64,000 nucleotides of DNA, taken from positions 930,001 to 994,000 of the forward strand of contig NZ_CP159253.1 of NCBI RefSeq assembly GCF_040438645.1. The letters run 5' to 3'. Shown here piece by piece: positions 1 through 9,290 of the stretch. Position numbers and translations under genes: made by a program. The notes beneath the pieces were generated by a model that saw only the letters and a program-made list of their open reading frames with translations, did not search any database and was not told where the DNA came from. The number at the start of each line of letters is the position of its first letter. Positions within the stretch are counted from its first letter, which is position 1. The stretch is from Mesorhizobium sp. WSM2240. GTDB taxonomy: Bacteria > Pseudomonadota > Alphaproteobacteria > Rhizobiales > Rhizobiaceae.

Positions 1-1
1 G

Positions 2-3000
2 CGCTGGTCCCGTGCTGAATCAGATCATGGCAGTGGAAAAGATGGCTCGACGTTCAGTTCTGTCGTGCAGGGCTTGCGCTCTGACGATCGACAAGGATCG
101 TCCTCCGCTCAAAGGCCACCTTCGGCCGGCGATGTCGGGGGCCGCACGTCGGCCGATCCCTCCGTTATTGCTCGTGACGGCCAGCCCGGAATTCGCGACT
201 TGCCGCATCGGGGCGCGACAAGTCGGGACGAAAGTTCGGCGCGTTCCGGCGCCGAGGGCCGCAGTGCCGATCAGTCCAGGAGTTCACAACAACGTCCTCC
301 TTCGTCGCGCAGGCAATCCGTGTCCGGCCTGGAGCGCCGACCAAAAAGGCGGCGCCTGGATGATGTAGCCCCGCACAGCGTGCAAACTGCAATCTCAGAA
401 GAACAATCCAACGAAGCTCTGCACGCGATTTATTACGCCCATGATATCGTGGGATTCTCACGCGCAGTTGTGGAGCATGACAGACGGCTGCAGGGGGCAA
501 GCGACGAGATCCATGCAGCCTTCGTGCAGAAGGCCGCCGCCCAGTTCAGAAATCAATTTGTCACACGCTTCGAGGACGATATCCGCCGCGGGAAGTCATG
601 GGGCTACGCCACCGCATGCAACGCGGTGAGTCGCACGGCCGGAGGTCAGGAAGGTGTCGAAGCTTGCAAGGCGATGGCAGCTGGGGTGTCGCAGCTTCGT
701 GATGCATTAATGCGCGAAGTCGACCCCAAAGCCCTTTCGCTCTTCGCGGTATCATTTGGTCGGCATCCGCAGTCGAGGACATGCCGCAGTGGAACAATCA
801 GAATCGCCGAATTTTGCCGCGATGAGGGCAGGGCACTTGGGGCGCTGAACAGTCAAAGTCTGTCGTTGCTGGTGAACGGTTTCAGCAAGTGGACGGAGCG
901 GCCAGAAACTCGTGAGGGTACGGAAGCCGTCGCCAATGAGGTCTGTCGTCGCGCCGAACGGCGCTTCCGGCTCTCTGATTTTAAGCAGCAGGAGCTGACG
1001 AACCTTGTAAACGGTTTCAGCAAATGGCCGGAACAGGCGGCGTTTCGCGAAGCCGCAGGCGCCATAGCCGGTGAGGTCCTCCGTCGTGACCACCGTGCCC
1101 GGCTGTCTGATTCTACTCCGCAGGAGCTGGCGAACCTTGTGAACGGTTTCAGCAAGTGGCCAGAAGAGGAGTGGTCTCGCCAAGCCACCGGAGCGATCGC
1201 TGGTGAGGTCGGCCGCCGCGCCGCCCGCGGCGGGTTCGGGCTCTCTGCCTTTAATCACCAGGACCTGGCGAACTTGGTGAACGGTTTTAGCAAATGGCCG
1301 GATGGGGCGGTCTATCGCCAAGCCACAGCCAGAATCGCCACAGAACTCTCTCGCCGCGCCGGCGAACAAGGGCTCTTTCATTTTACTCCACAGGAGCTGG
1401 CCAACCTAGTGAACGGGTTCGGCAAATGCCCGGACGATGCGGACTATTATCAAGCCACGGTCGCGATCGCCAGTGAGGTCATTCGCCGCCGCACCCGACT
1501 CTCTGATTTTAATCACCAGGACTTGGTGAACCTAGTGAACGGTTTCAGCAAGTTGCCACAACAGACGGACTGTCGCGATGCGACACGCGCGATCGCCGGT
1601 GAGGTCTTTAGCCGCGCCGACCAGTTCTCTCATCTTACTCAGCAGGCGCTGGCGACATTGGTGAATGGTTTCAGCAAGTGGCCGGAAGAGGCGGCGTCTC
1701 GCCAAGTCACAGTCGCGATCGCCGGTGAGGTCAGTCGCCGCGCCGCGCGCGGCGAGTTCGGGCTCTCTGAATTTAATTCCCAGGACTTGGTGCACCTGGT
1801 GAACGGTTTTAGCAAATGGCCGGAAGAGGCGGGGTCTCAGCAAGCCACAGTCGCGATAGCCAGCGAGGTCATTCACCGCGTCGACCGGCTCTCTGGGATT
1901 GATCCGCAGGGATTGGCAAACCTGGTGAACGGCTTTAGCAAGTGGCCGGAAGCTGCGGCATCTCGCCATGCCACGGGTGCGATCGCCAGCGAGGTCGTTC
2001 GCCGCCGCGCCCGACTCGGTGACTTTACTCACCAGCAGCTGGCTAATCTGGTCAATGGTTTCAGCAAGTGGCCGGACGGGGCGGACTGTCGCGATGCAAC
2101 ACGCGTGATCGCCGGTGAGGTCTTTGGCCGCGCCGACCAGTTCTCTCATCTTACTCAGCAGGTGCTGGCGACATTGGTCAACGGGTTCAGCAAGTGGCCG
2201 GAAGAGGCGGCGTCTCGCCAAGCCACAGTCGCGATCGCGGGTGAGGTCAGTCGCCGCGCCGCGCGCGGCGAGTTCGGACTCGCTGATTTTAACCGCCAGG
2301 ACTTGGTGAACCTGGTGAACGGTTTCAGCAAGTGGCCGGAAGAGGCGGGGAATCAGCAGGCCACGGACGCGATTGCGCATGAGGTCGTTCGCCGCCGCGC
2401 CCGGCTCTCTGATCTTACTCGCCAGCACCTGGCTAATCTGGTGAACGGTTTCAGCAAGTGGCCGACCGGGGCGGGTTGTCGCGAGGCGACAGTCACAATC
2501 GCGGAGGAAATCCGCCAGCGCCAGCTCTCCGATTTTGCTCCGCACGAATTGGCGAACCTGGTCAACGGTTTCAGCAAGTGGCCGCAAGCGGCGGCATCTC
2601 GCCAAGCCACCGGCGCGATCGCAAGCGAGGTCCTTCGCGGCGCCCGGATCAAGGACTTTAATCACCAAGACCTGGCTAATTTGGTGAACGGTTTCAGCAA
2701 GTGGCGGGAAGCGCCGAACTGTCGCGACGCCGCGGTCGCGATCGCCAACGAAATCTGTGGCCGCCAGCTCTTTGACTGTGCTCCGCAGGGGCTAGCGAAC
2801 ATGGTGAACGGTTTCAGCAAATGGCCGGAAGTGCCGGACTGTCGCGACGCCACGGTCGCAATCGCCGACGAGCTGCTTCGCCACGGCGCCCGGCTCTCTG
2901 ATTTTACCCACCAGCACTTGGCTAATCTGGTGAATGGTTTCAGCAAATGGCCGGAAGCACCCGACTGTCGCGACGCCACAGTCGCAATCGGACGGGAGGC

Positions 3001-6000
3001 TCTTAAACGCAACATCCGGCTTTTTACTTCGCAGGGGCTAGCGACCCTGGTGAACGGCTTCAGCAAGTGGCCAGATCAGGCGGAGTCTCAGCAGGGCACA
3101 ATCGCAATCGCGCATGAGGTCTCTCGCCGCGCCTCCTTGCTCTCTAGGGTTGATCCGCTGGAGCTGGCAAATCTGGTGAATGGTTTCAGCAAATGGCCGG
3201 AAGCGCCGGAATGTCGCGAGGCGACGCTTGCGATCGCGGGTGAACTCCTTCGCCGCGGCGCCCGGCTCTCTGATTTTGCCCACCAGCATCTGGCTAATCT
3301 GGTGAACGGTTTCAGCAAGTGGCCGGACGCTGAAGACTGTCGCGATGCAACACGCGCGATCGCCGGTGTGGTCTTTCGCCGCGCCAATCTCTCTGATTTT
3401 TCCCAGCAAGGACTGGCGAATCTGTTGAACGGCTTCAGCAAGTGGCCGGATGGGGAGGACTGTCGCAAAGCCGCGATCGCAATCGCCGGGGAAGCCCGTG
3501 AGCGCCAGCTCTCCGATTTCGCTCCTCTAGTAGTGGCGACTTTGATGAACGGGTTCACCAAGTGGCCGGAAGAGGCGGCGTGCCGGCAGGCCACGATGGA
3601 CATCGCGCGCGCATTGGGTACTCGAGGGCAACGATTCAGTGTGTTCACCGCGCCTCACCTGAGTATTCTCGCCAATGCTCTGTCGCGAATGATCATGAGG
3701 GCAGAGGATAGTGGGGACATTATGGACACCGCTCTGCCGAAGGATCGGTTACACAAGCTCGCCCACTACCTGCACTATGATAATGATCGCCTGGGGCAGG
3801 CTGGCGTTCTGCACATCACAACCATTTTCAAGGCGCTGGGTAAGGCGCGGCTGTCTGATGATCTCGGTTTGCTCGCACCGACAGGCTTGAATCGGCTCTC
3901 GGAATTGCGTCAAGCTCCTGAATTTACGACCCACAACAACTTGGAAACCATTGGCAATCTGTGTGCAGCTCTGCTGCCGCTGGCGCGCAGCCCGCAGAAG
4001 CCGCTGCGCTGGCACCGCACGCAGGCCCTCAACCTGCTCAACGACCTCCAACCCGTGGTCGAGCAGAAGATCGAGGCGCATCTGAACGCAAGCGATGCCG
4101 AACGGACCCGTGGACCGGTCGCGAGCCGCTGCCCCGCTTTATCGATCTATCAGACGCTCAAAGCCCGTGCGGTCCTGGAGAGATTGTTCAGGCCACCGTA
4201 TGTCGAGGGCAAGAGGTCCGATTTGCGGGTGAGGCAGCAAGAGCTGGAGCGCAAGACCAAGCAGATCCTGGACAGCACGCGCGGCCTCATTGAAAGCGAC
4301 CTTTCCAGCATGAGCTGGAACCTGATCGCGCAGATCGAGGCGGACAGTCCAGTGGATGCGCTGGACTTATTCATGGAGCAGGATGCGGCGGCGATCCAGG
4401 CCCAACATCCTGCGTCGGTTTTCGACGTGCATCAGGTCTTGCGAACCATGGATCACGAGCCCAGACCGCCACAGGGTGAGGCGGGACTGATGCAGTTGCC
4501 GGTGGTGGACATGCACGGCCGGCAATTGGCCACGGAGCCGGAGAGACGGTATTCGATTTTTCATCGCCTGACCTCGGGAGCTTTGCCGGTCGTCGCGGTG
4601 CAGCTACCAGGAACCCCGAGCGCCTTCATGCTGGCGCGTACGGTGAACGTCAACGGTGTGCCATACCGCATGGACCTGTTCGGCGGCAGCAAGCTAAAGC
4701 CCCCGCGATTGACCGTGTCTCAGATTGCGGCCCGTGCTCCAGGCGAGCCAGCAAAGCCTTCCGGGGGAAAGCTGCTAGCGATTCCCTATGCCGATACCGC
4801 ACCGGGCACGGCCTTCGAGCAGCTGTCGCGTGCCTGGGCCCCTTTCAAGGAGGCCTATTATTACACTCAGCGCAGGGGTTTTGCCGCGCCGCCGGCAATC
4901 AAGGGCCTGGGGGTTCATGACTACGCGCTGGAGGGCGCCTTCAAACTGTCGCTGCTGCCGGATCGCCCCTCCAACCAGGAGCATCCCTTCAGGCTAACTG
5001 GGCCGGCAGGCCCGATCGCCTTGCGACCGCATGACGGCTGCGGCTTCATCAGGGCCTCGCTGGCCGAGCGTATGCCGGCTGTTCGTCGCGCCGGGGAGCA
5101 GGAAGGTCCTGACAGGGTGCCTGCCTTTGCTGAGGGACGAAGATCGTCCGTTCCTGCATCGGCGCTGCAACACTATCCGCGCAGCGGGCCGGTGGCGGAC
5201 GAGGCGCAAGAGAAAGCCATGACCTGGCTCGAGAGCCGACAAGGGCAAGAGCTGTCGGCTGAAGATCTGTTTCGCACCGTGACCGCCGGACATATGGACG
5301 GCCCCCTCGCGGTTGCCATACCCTCCAGTGATGAGTGTCTCCATGTGCCGACGCTCAAGAGCGAGACGTTGACGGGGACGAGCGGGGTGCTGATCGGACG
5401 CTCGCCCTATGACAAGCCGAACCTGCGCCCATTTGCCGCCGAGCGAGTAAAGTCGGCGGTCGAGGCGGACCCCACCGCTGTGTTTCTCGACAACTGCACG
5501 GCCATCCAATACAGCTTCAATGTCGCCCAGAAGTCGGGGACGCAACTGGCGGCCGACGATCCGACCTTTTTTGCCAAAGGCATTCTGATCGTTGTGCCGG
5601 ATAAGATGTGGCCGGCCGCCTACGCCGACCGTGGGCTGGTGATGTCTGCCGAGGACGTCAAGTGCCATTCGAACTGGACCTCGAGCAAGGACCGCGTCAA
5701 GGTGAACACGCCGCTCGAGTGCCTCGGCATCCTGCAGGCGACCGAGGTGTTTGCCCCGGGTTCGCTGGTTGCCGTCCCCACCGGTGAGCAGAAAAAGCTT
5801 GACGGCGACTTCGACGGCGACACCGTCGTCATCCTCGGCGACCGGCCGCAGCTTTATGAGCATGTCAGGCAATTCGATCAAGAGGAGCAAGCTCGCGGAC
5901 TGCGCTCGCTCAAGCCGCCAAAGTCGCATACCCCGGCGATTGAGGACGGTCGCTACAAGTTCGGACGCGCCAGCCAGATCCTCTCCGCCACGCGCAATGT

Positions 6001-8125
6001 TCTAGAAATCTATACCGGCCTGCAGCGAAACTTTTTGGCTCAATCCCACGAAGGCCGACAGTGGTTTGCCGAGCGTGCCATCTTCGGCACCTACGAAGGT
6101 CTTCACCAAGAGCTCAAGCGAGACATCCGAGGCCTGTTGGAGCAGGAACAGGTCAGTGCTGCGGACGTCCAGGACAAACTCGAGAAGGCGCGGCACGAGA
6201 TCGAGCTGGCAGACCATCCGGTCGCACGCGAGATGGCCGAGTTGCTCCTCGCCGAGCTCGAGGCGTGGGCCGCGAGGCTGGATGAGCAACTCCTGCCCGA
6301 ACAACTCCTGCCCGAAACCATCGCCGGCGTGAGCGAGGCACCGCTCGCCATGAGCCAAGCGCTCTGCGAGCTGTTCCCGGAACTGGCGGAGACCTATTCG
6401 GCAACGGCCAAGCCGCGCGATCGCGTCCAACTCCTCGTCGACCGTTACCCTGCGCGCATCGACCCGCGCCCGGATGGTTACAATCCGCACGACCTCGTGC
6501 AAAGTGCAAACAATCTTATGAGTCTCGGTATTAAGGTCGGAACTGACGCCTATAAATCCGACACTGGCGCCCACAGCTTTATGTTCAAGAGCAGGTACCT
6601 TGGGCGCCTGCTGCAACAGATACCAGGGTTGAAATCGGTGCCTTACACCAAGAGCATTGCGGCTATCCTCAACCAGGGTCGGTTCGATGTCGAAGCGACA
6701 TTGCAGGATCTGAAGAACAATCCGACGCTGGCGGCTTCAATCATGCAAGCCTCGATCAAACTTGCTTCGCAGCGAGGCATTCTGCCCGAAACCTCGCGCC
6801 GAGGACTTGCTGCCGATGATTCCGCAATGACAATCACATTGACTCGCGAGCAGGCCGCACAGCGCGCCCAAGTGGAGGCTTCCCGCGCCCAAGCCGAAGA
6901 GAAGGACATCACCCCGACGGCAATCTCGGTTGCCGAGGCACTCAGGAGAGCCGATATCAAGGTGGAGATGCCCCATCTCGCTCAGCGCTTGAGATCGGAA
7001 AGCTCGATGACCGACCAGCTCATCGGCATGGAGGCCTCGTTTGAGGCCGGCGCCCAGCTGATCAGCAACGCTGTACGACACGTCTTCCAACTCCCTGATA
7101 GGGATTTTACACATGCCTTCAAGAAAGCCATTCTGGCCTTCGACGAGAGCGGCTATGCCGAGGTCAGCACGACCAACTGGTTCAGGACGCGATCGCCGAC
7201 CTTCGTCGGCATCAAGACTGTGCTCGCCACGCCGGGCGGCTACCACTTCGAGGTGGAGTTCCACACGGCAGACAGCTACAAGGCCAAGATCGACAATCAC
7301 GACGCGTACAAGGAGCTGCAGAAGCTGCAGGAGCTGCAGCGAGAGAGCCGTGAGCCCCTGGATAAGTCCATAGCCGAGCAACTCTTGGAGCGCGTGCGAC
7401 AGGCCTGCAACAAGGTTGTCATCCCCGACGGGGCAATAGGGATTCCCCACTGGGAAGCCGACGCGGATAGCACAGTTGGTGCCAGCCTAGCTCGTCGGTT
7501 GCAAGTGGCCCCGCCACGACGCACGGAGCACTCCCCGCTCGCAACAGAGATTCTTGGCGCCCTGGACGCGCGATCGATAGTGCTCGTCGGCATGAAGGGC
7601 GCCGGGAAATCCAGTTTGGGCCGTGCACTCGCCAAAAGACTAGGGCTGAGGTTTGTCGATTCCGATAGGGAAATCGAGGCGAAGACCGGCAAGTCCAAAG
7701 CTAAGATTGTCGCCGAGGATGGCGAGGCGCATTTCAGCAATCTTGAGGTGAACGAGATCAGGCAGTCGCTCGAACAAGGGCCGGCGGTGCTCGCAACCGG
7801 TGGTGAAGCATTCATGAGCGAGGAAGTCCGGCATCATGTTGGCGAGAAGGCGGTCTCGATCTGGCTCAATACCAGCGGGGACGTGATCAGGCGGAACCTG
7901 AGACACAAGGGTCCGAAGATGCAAACCGCCGACCAAGACCAGACCATCACAGACCTGATGCACGCGAGCAATCCCATCTATAAGCTTGCCGATCTCACGA
8001 TTGCCCCGCAGCACCAACGGGATCTCAAGAGCGCGAATGCTTGCCTGACCGCCCTGCACGCCCACCTTTGCGGTGAGGGCAGGCAGGCCCAAACTCGTTT
8101 CGACCCCGGGCGGGCGGCACCATGA
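2..8125 (+). CDS. SKWP-repeat type III effector (RipS/XopAD/Mlr6361-like), 5' end outside window
   Basis: Probable secreted type III effector acting in the plant cell. The frame is open from the first bases of the window, so the true start lies to the left; the first in-window start is a GTG at 65. Numbering from that GTG: residues 1-100 are Ser/Arg-rich with a basic cluster (RRPKRRRL, 91-98) resembling a nuclear localisation signal; about 260-1210 hold some 22 tandem copies of a 38-43 residue unit with core LVNGFSKWP, which gives the SKWP family its name; a long middle region contains a DGDFDGD motif (1913-1919); the last ~180 residues form a shikimate-kinase-like P-loop domain (GMKGAGKSS, FVDSD). 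Relatives known to me are Ralstonia RipS, Xanthomonas XopAD and M. loti Mlr6361, the last also ending in a shikimate-kinase-like domain. Family call is strong; biochemical function is unknown. Confidence 0.9.
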   Translation, partial: RWSRAESDHGSGKDGSTFSSVVQGLRSDDRQGSSSAQRPPSAGDVGGRTSADPSVIARDGQPGIRDLPHRGATSRDESSARSGAEGRSADQSRSSQQRPPSSRRQSVSGLERRPKRRRLDDVAPHSVQTAISEEQSNEALHAIYYAHDIVGFSRAVVEHDRRLQGASDEIHAAFVQKAAAQFRNQFVTRFEDDIRRGKSWGYATACNAVSRTAGGQEGVEACKAMAAGVSQLRDALMREVDPKALSLFAVSFGRHPQSRTCRSGTIRIAEFCRDEGRALGALNSQSLSLLVNGFSKWTERPETREGTEAVANEVCRRAERRFRLSDFKQQELTNLVNGFSKWPEQAAFREAAGAIAGEVLRRDHRARLSDSTPQELANLVNGFSKWPEEEWSRQATGAIAGEVGRRAARGGFGLSAFNHQDLANLVNGFSKWPDGAVYRQATARIATELSRRAGEQGLFHFTPQELANLVNGFGKCPDDADYYQATVAIASEVIRRRTRLSDFNHQDLVNLVNGFSKLPQQTDCRDATRAIAGEVFSRADQFSHLTQQALATLVNGFSKWPEEAASRQVTVAIAGEVSRRAARGEFGLSEFNSQDLVHLVNGFSKWPEEAGSQQATVAIASEVIHRVDRLSGIDPQGLANLVNGFSKWPEAAASRHATGAIASEVVRRRARLGDFTHQQLANLVNGFSKWPDGADCRDATRVIAGEVFGRADQFSHLTQQVLATLVNGFSKWPEEAASRQATVAIAGEVSRRAARGEFGLADFNRQDLVNLVNGFSKWPEEAGNQQATDAIAHEVVRRRARLSDLTRQHLANLVNGFSKWPTGAGCREATVTIAEEIRQRQLSDFAPHELANLVNGFSKWPQAAASRQATGAIASEVLRGARIKDFNHQDLANLVNGFSKWREAPNCRDAAVAIANEICGRQLFDCAPQGLANMVNGFSKWPEVPDCRDATVAIADELLRHGARLSDFTHQHLANLVNGFSKWPEAPDCRDATVAIGREALKRNIRLFTSQGLATLVNGFSKWPDQAESQQGTIAIAHEVSRRASLLSRVDPLELANLVNGFSKWPEAPECREATLAIAGELLRRGARLSDFAHQHLANLVNGFSKWPDAEDCRDATRAIAGVVFRRANLSDFSQQGLANLLNGFSKWPDGEDCRKAAIAIAGEARERQLSDFAPLVVATLMNGFTKWPEEAACRQATMDIARALGTRGQRFSVFTAPHLSILANALSRMIMRAEDSGDIMDTALPKDRLHKLAHYLHYDNDRLGQAGVLHITTIFKALGKARLSDDLGLLAPTGLNRLSELRQAPEFTTHNNLETIGNLCAALLPLARSPQKPLRWHRTQALNLLNDLQPVVEQKIEAHLNASDAERTRGPVASRCPALSIYQTLKARAVLERLFRPPYVEGKRSDLRVRQQELERKTKQILDSTRGLIESDLSSMSWNLIAQIEADSPVDALDLFMEQDAAAIQAQHPASVFDVHQVLRTMDHEPRPPQGEAGLMQLPVVDMHGRQLATEPERRYSIFHRLTSGALPVVAVQLPGTPSAFMLARTVNVNGVPYRMDLFGGSKLKPPRLTVSQIAARAPGEPAKPSGGKLLAIPYADTAPGTAFEQLSRAWAPFKEAYYYTQRRGFAAPPAIKGLGVHDYALEGAFKLSLLPDRPSNQEHPFRLTGPAGPIALRPHDGCGFIRASLAERMPAVRRAGEQEGPDRVPAFAEGRRSSVPASALQHYPRSGPVADEAQEKAMTWLESRQGQELSAEDLFRTVTAGHMDGPLAVAIPSSDECLHVPTLKSETLTGTSGVLIGRSPYDKPNLRPFAAERVKSAVEADPTAVFLDNCTAIQYSFNVAQKSGTQLAADDPTFFAKGILIVVPDKMWPAAYADRGLVMSAEDVKCHSNWTSSKDRVKVNTPLECLGILQATEVFAPGSLVAVPTGEQKKLDGDFDGDTVVILGDRPQLYEHVRQFDQEEQARGLRSLKPPKSHTPAIEDGRYKFGRASQILSATRNVLEIYTGLQRNFLAQSHEGRQWFAERAIFGTYEGLHQELKRDIRGLLEQEQVSAADVQDKLEKARHEIELADHPVAREMAELLLAELEAWAARLDEQLLPEQLLPETIAGVSEAPLAMSQALCELFPELAETYSATAKPRDRVQLLVDRYPARIDPRPDGYNPHDLVQSANNLMSLGIKVGTDAYKSDTGAHSFMFKSRYLGRLLQQIPGLKSVPYTKSIAAILNQGRFDVEATLQDLKNNPTLAASIMQASIKLASQRGILPETSRRGLAADDSAMTITLTREQAAQRAQVEASRAQAEEKDITPTAISVAEALRRADIKVEMPHLAQRLRSESSMTDQLIGMEASFEAGAQLISNAVRHVFQLPDRDFTHAFKKAILAFDESGYAEVSTTNWFRTRSPTFVGIKTVLATPGGYHFEVEFHTADSYKAKIDNHDAYKELQKLQELQRESREPLDKSIAEQLLERVRQACNKVVIPDGAIGIPHWEADADSTVGASLARRLQVAPPRRTEHSPLATEILGALDARSIVLVGMKGAGKSSLGRALAKRLGLRFVDSDREIEAKTGKSKAKIVAEDGEAHFSNLEVNEIRQSLEQGPAVLATGGEAFMSEEVRHHVGEKAVSIWLNTSGDVIRRNLRHKGPKMQTADQDQTITDLMHASNPIYKLADLTIAPQHQRDLKSANACLTALHAHLCGEGRQAQTRFDPGRAAP
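840..3690 (+). repeat. Tandem SKWP repeats, about 22 units of 115-130 bp
   Basis: Within the effector gene, the motif encoding L-V-N-G-F-S-K-W-P recurs about every 40 codons. Most copies follow LANLVNGFSKWP then a variable acidic stretch, a Cys or Ser, an Ala-rich helix and an Arg-rich turn. Copies at the 5' end (GFSKWT), the fifth (GFGKCP), sixth (GFSKLP) and last (GFTKWP) are the most divergent. Neighbouring units share long near-identical DNA stretches, which suggests expansion by unequal recombination. Helical (ARM/HEAT-like) folding is an inference from the family. Confidence 0.93.
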
Positions 8126-8562
8126 CGGCGCCGCTCGGTGCTTCAGCTTCCCATCTCCTGCATCCAGCTGATAACCGCAATGCGATCGGGCTGGTTCTGC
8201 CAGAGCGCCGACTCGACCTCCTCATCCAGAACCGCCCGCGGATTGATGTCGGTGCGCGAGCGGCACTCCTCCAGGATCACCTTCCGCAAGTTTCCCGATC
8301 GGAAGCCAAAGGTAATCATGCGCAGGGGAAATGGCCGACGGATTATTTCGGCGCGCAGCCATTTCTGGGCAAGGCACGCTCAGAGGCCTGGCGGACCATT
8401 CGGCGCTGCCCGGCTGGCTGGATGCGCTCTATGCGAAGCATGCGCTCAAGGGTAAGCGTCCGATTGTTACCGCGGAGATTTCGCTTTGATGCGTGCAATA
8501 ATGTCGGAGTCTGAGACGAAGTCTTCGAGTGGGCGGCGCCCAGGGCGTCCCAGGATCGTGAC
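8126..8562. other. Non-coding or decayed stretch with two unrecognised reading-frame fragments
   Basis: No intact gene is visible. On the minus strand a frame ends at 8143 and reads back to about 8320 (a charged peptide ending IAVISWMQEMGS). On the plus strand a short frame ends near 8489 with ALYAKHALKGKRPIV. Both look like 3' ends of former genes, but I cannot name them. An IS256-type transposase remnant follows immediately. Confidence 0.4.
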
Positions 8563-9290
8563 TCAGGAATTGGTGTAGCTGACGGCGTTGGTCGCCGCGC
8601 TCTCCGGCAGGAAGCCGGGCTGCTCAGCGCGCCACGGCTGGCAGGCTGATAGCCGATCATCGCTCATCTGCTGATGGTCTCAATGGTCATGTATCGGGCC
8701 CGCTGCACGGCCCAGTCATCGTTCTGCTCGAGCAGCAGCGCGCCGACGAGGCGGACGATGGCGTTGTCGTTCGGGAAGATGCCGACCACGCCGGTTCGGC
8801 GGCGAGCCTAGCGACGACGCGCCATTGCGTGCTTGCGGCCTCCGGCGTCTCCTGGGCGAAGGCGGTGGCGATGAAGGCCGGGACGACGCGGCGGCCACTC
8901 TTGCGGCGTGCGCCAGCACGTTCCTCATGAAGTGGACGCCACCCGGCAGCGCTGCCATGTGGCTAGAGCACCTTGGTCACGGCCGCCTTCAGACCTATCG
9001 GAGATGACGAGCTTGACCCCGCGCAGGCCGCGCTGCGTGAGCTTGCGCAGGAACTCCGTCCAGATCGGCTCGGCCTCCGAGGCGCCGCGCGATGACGAGG
9101 GCGACCGAGACGATGCGCCCGCCGCGGCGCACCTCCAGATAAGTCGGTGGAGCAGGCGACACGCGCCTTTGCTGCCTCACGGCAGCCGGTTTCGCATCGC
9201 CTCTCGCCGAACTTTTCGACGTAGGTTGGCGGCTTTCGCCTTGACGCTGCCACGCCACCTTTCGGTACAATGACCAAGATCAAGATCGCT
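8563..9290 (-). pseudogene. IS256-family transposase remnant (middle and C-terminal parts)
   Basis: Minus-strand pieces in different frames match the order of an IS256 (mutator-type) transposase: a catalytic-core piece (YLEVRRGG..VSVALVIA), then GLKAAVTKVL, then RNVLAHA, then, across several frameshifts, the segment around the [17 protein letters not shown] region and the C-terminal TIETISR..SYTNS. The N-terminal third is missing and no frame is continuous, so it cannot be active. It lies between the effector and the ttsI operon and marks one of three IS256-type fragments in the first 17 kb. Confidence 0.75.

Noticed and set aside
752..3648. Long minus-strand open frames opposite the SKWP repeats
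   Set aside because: They are periodic shadows of the repeat array and have no independent start or family.
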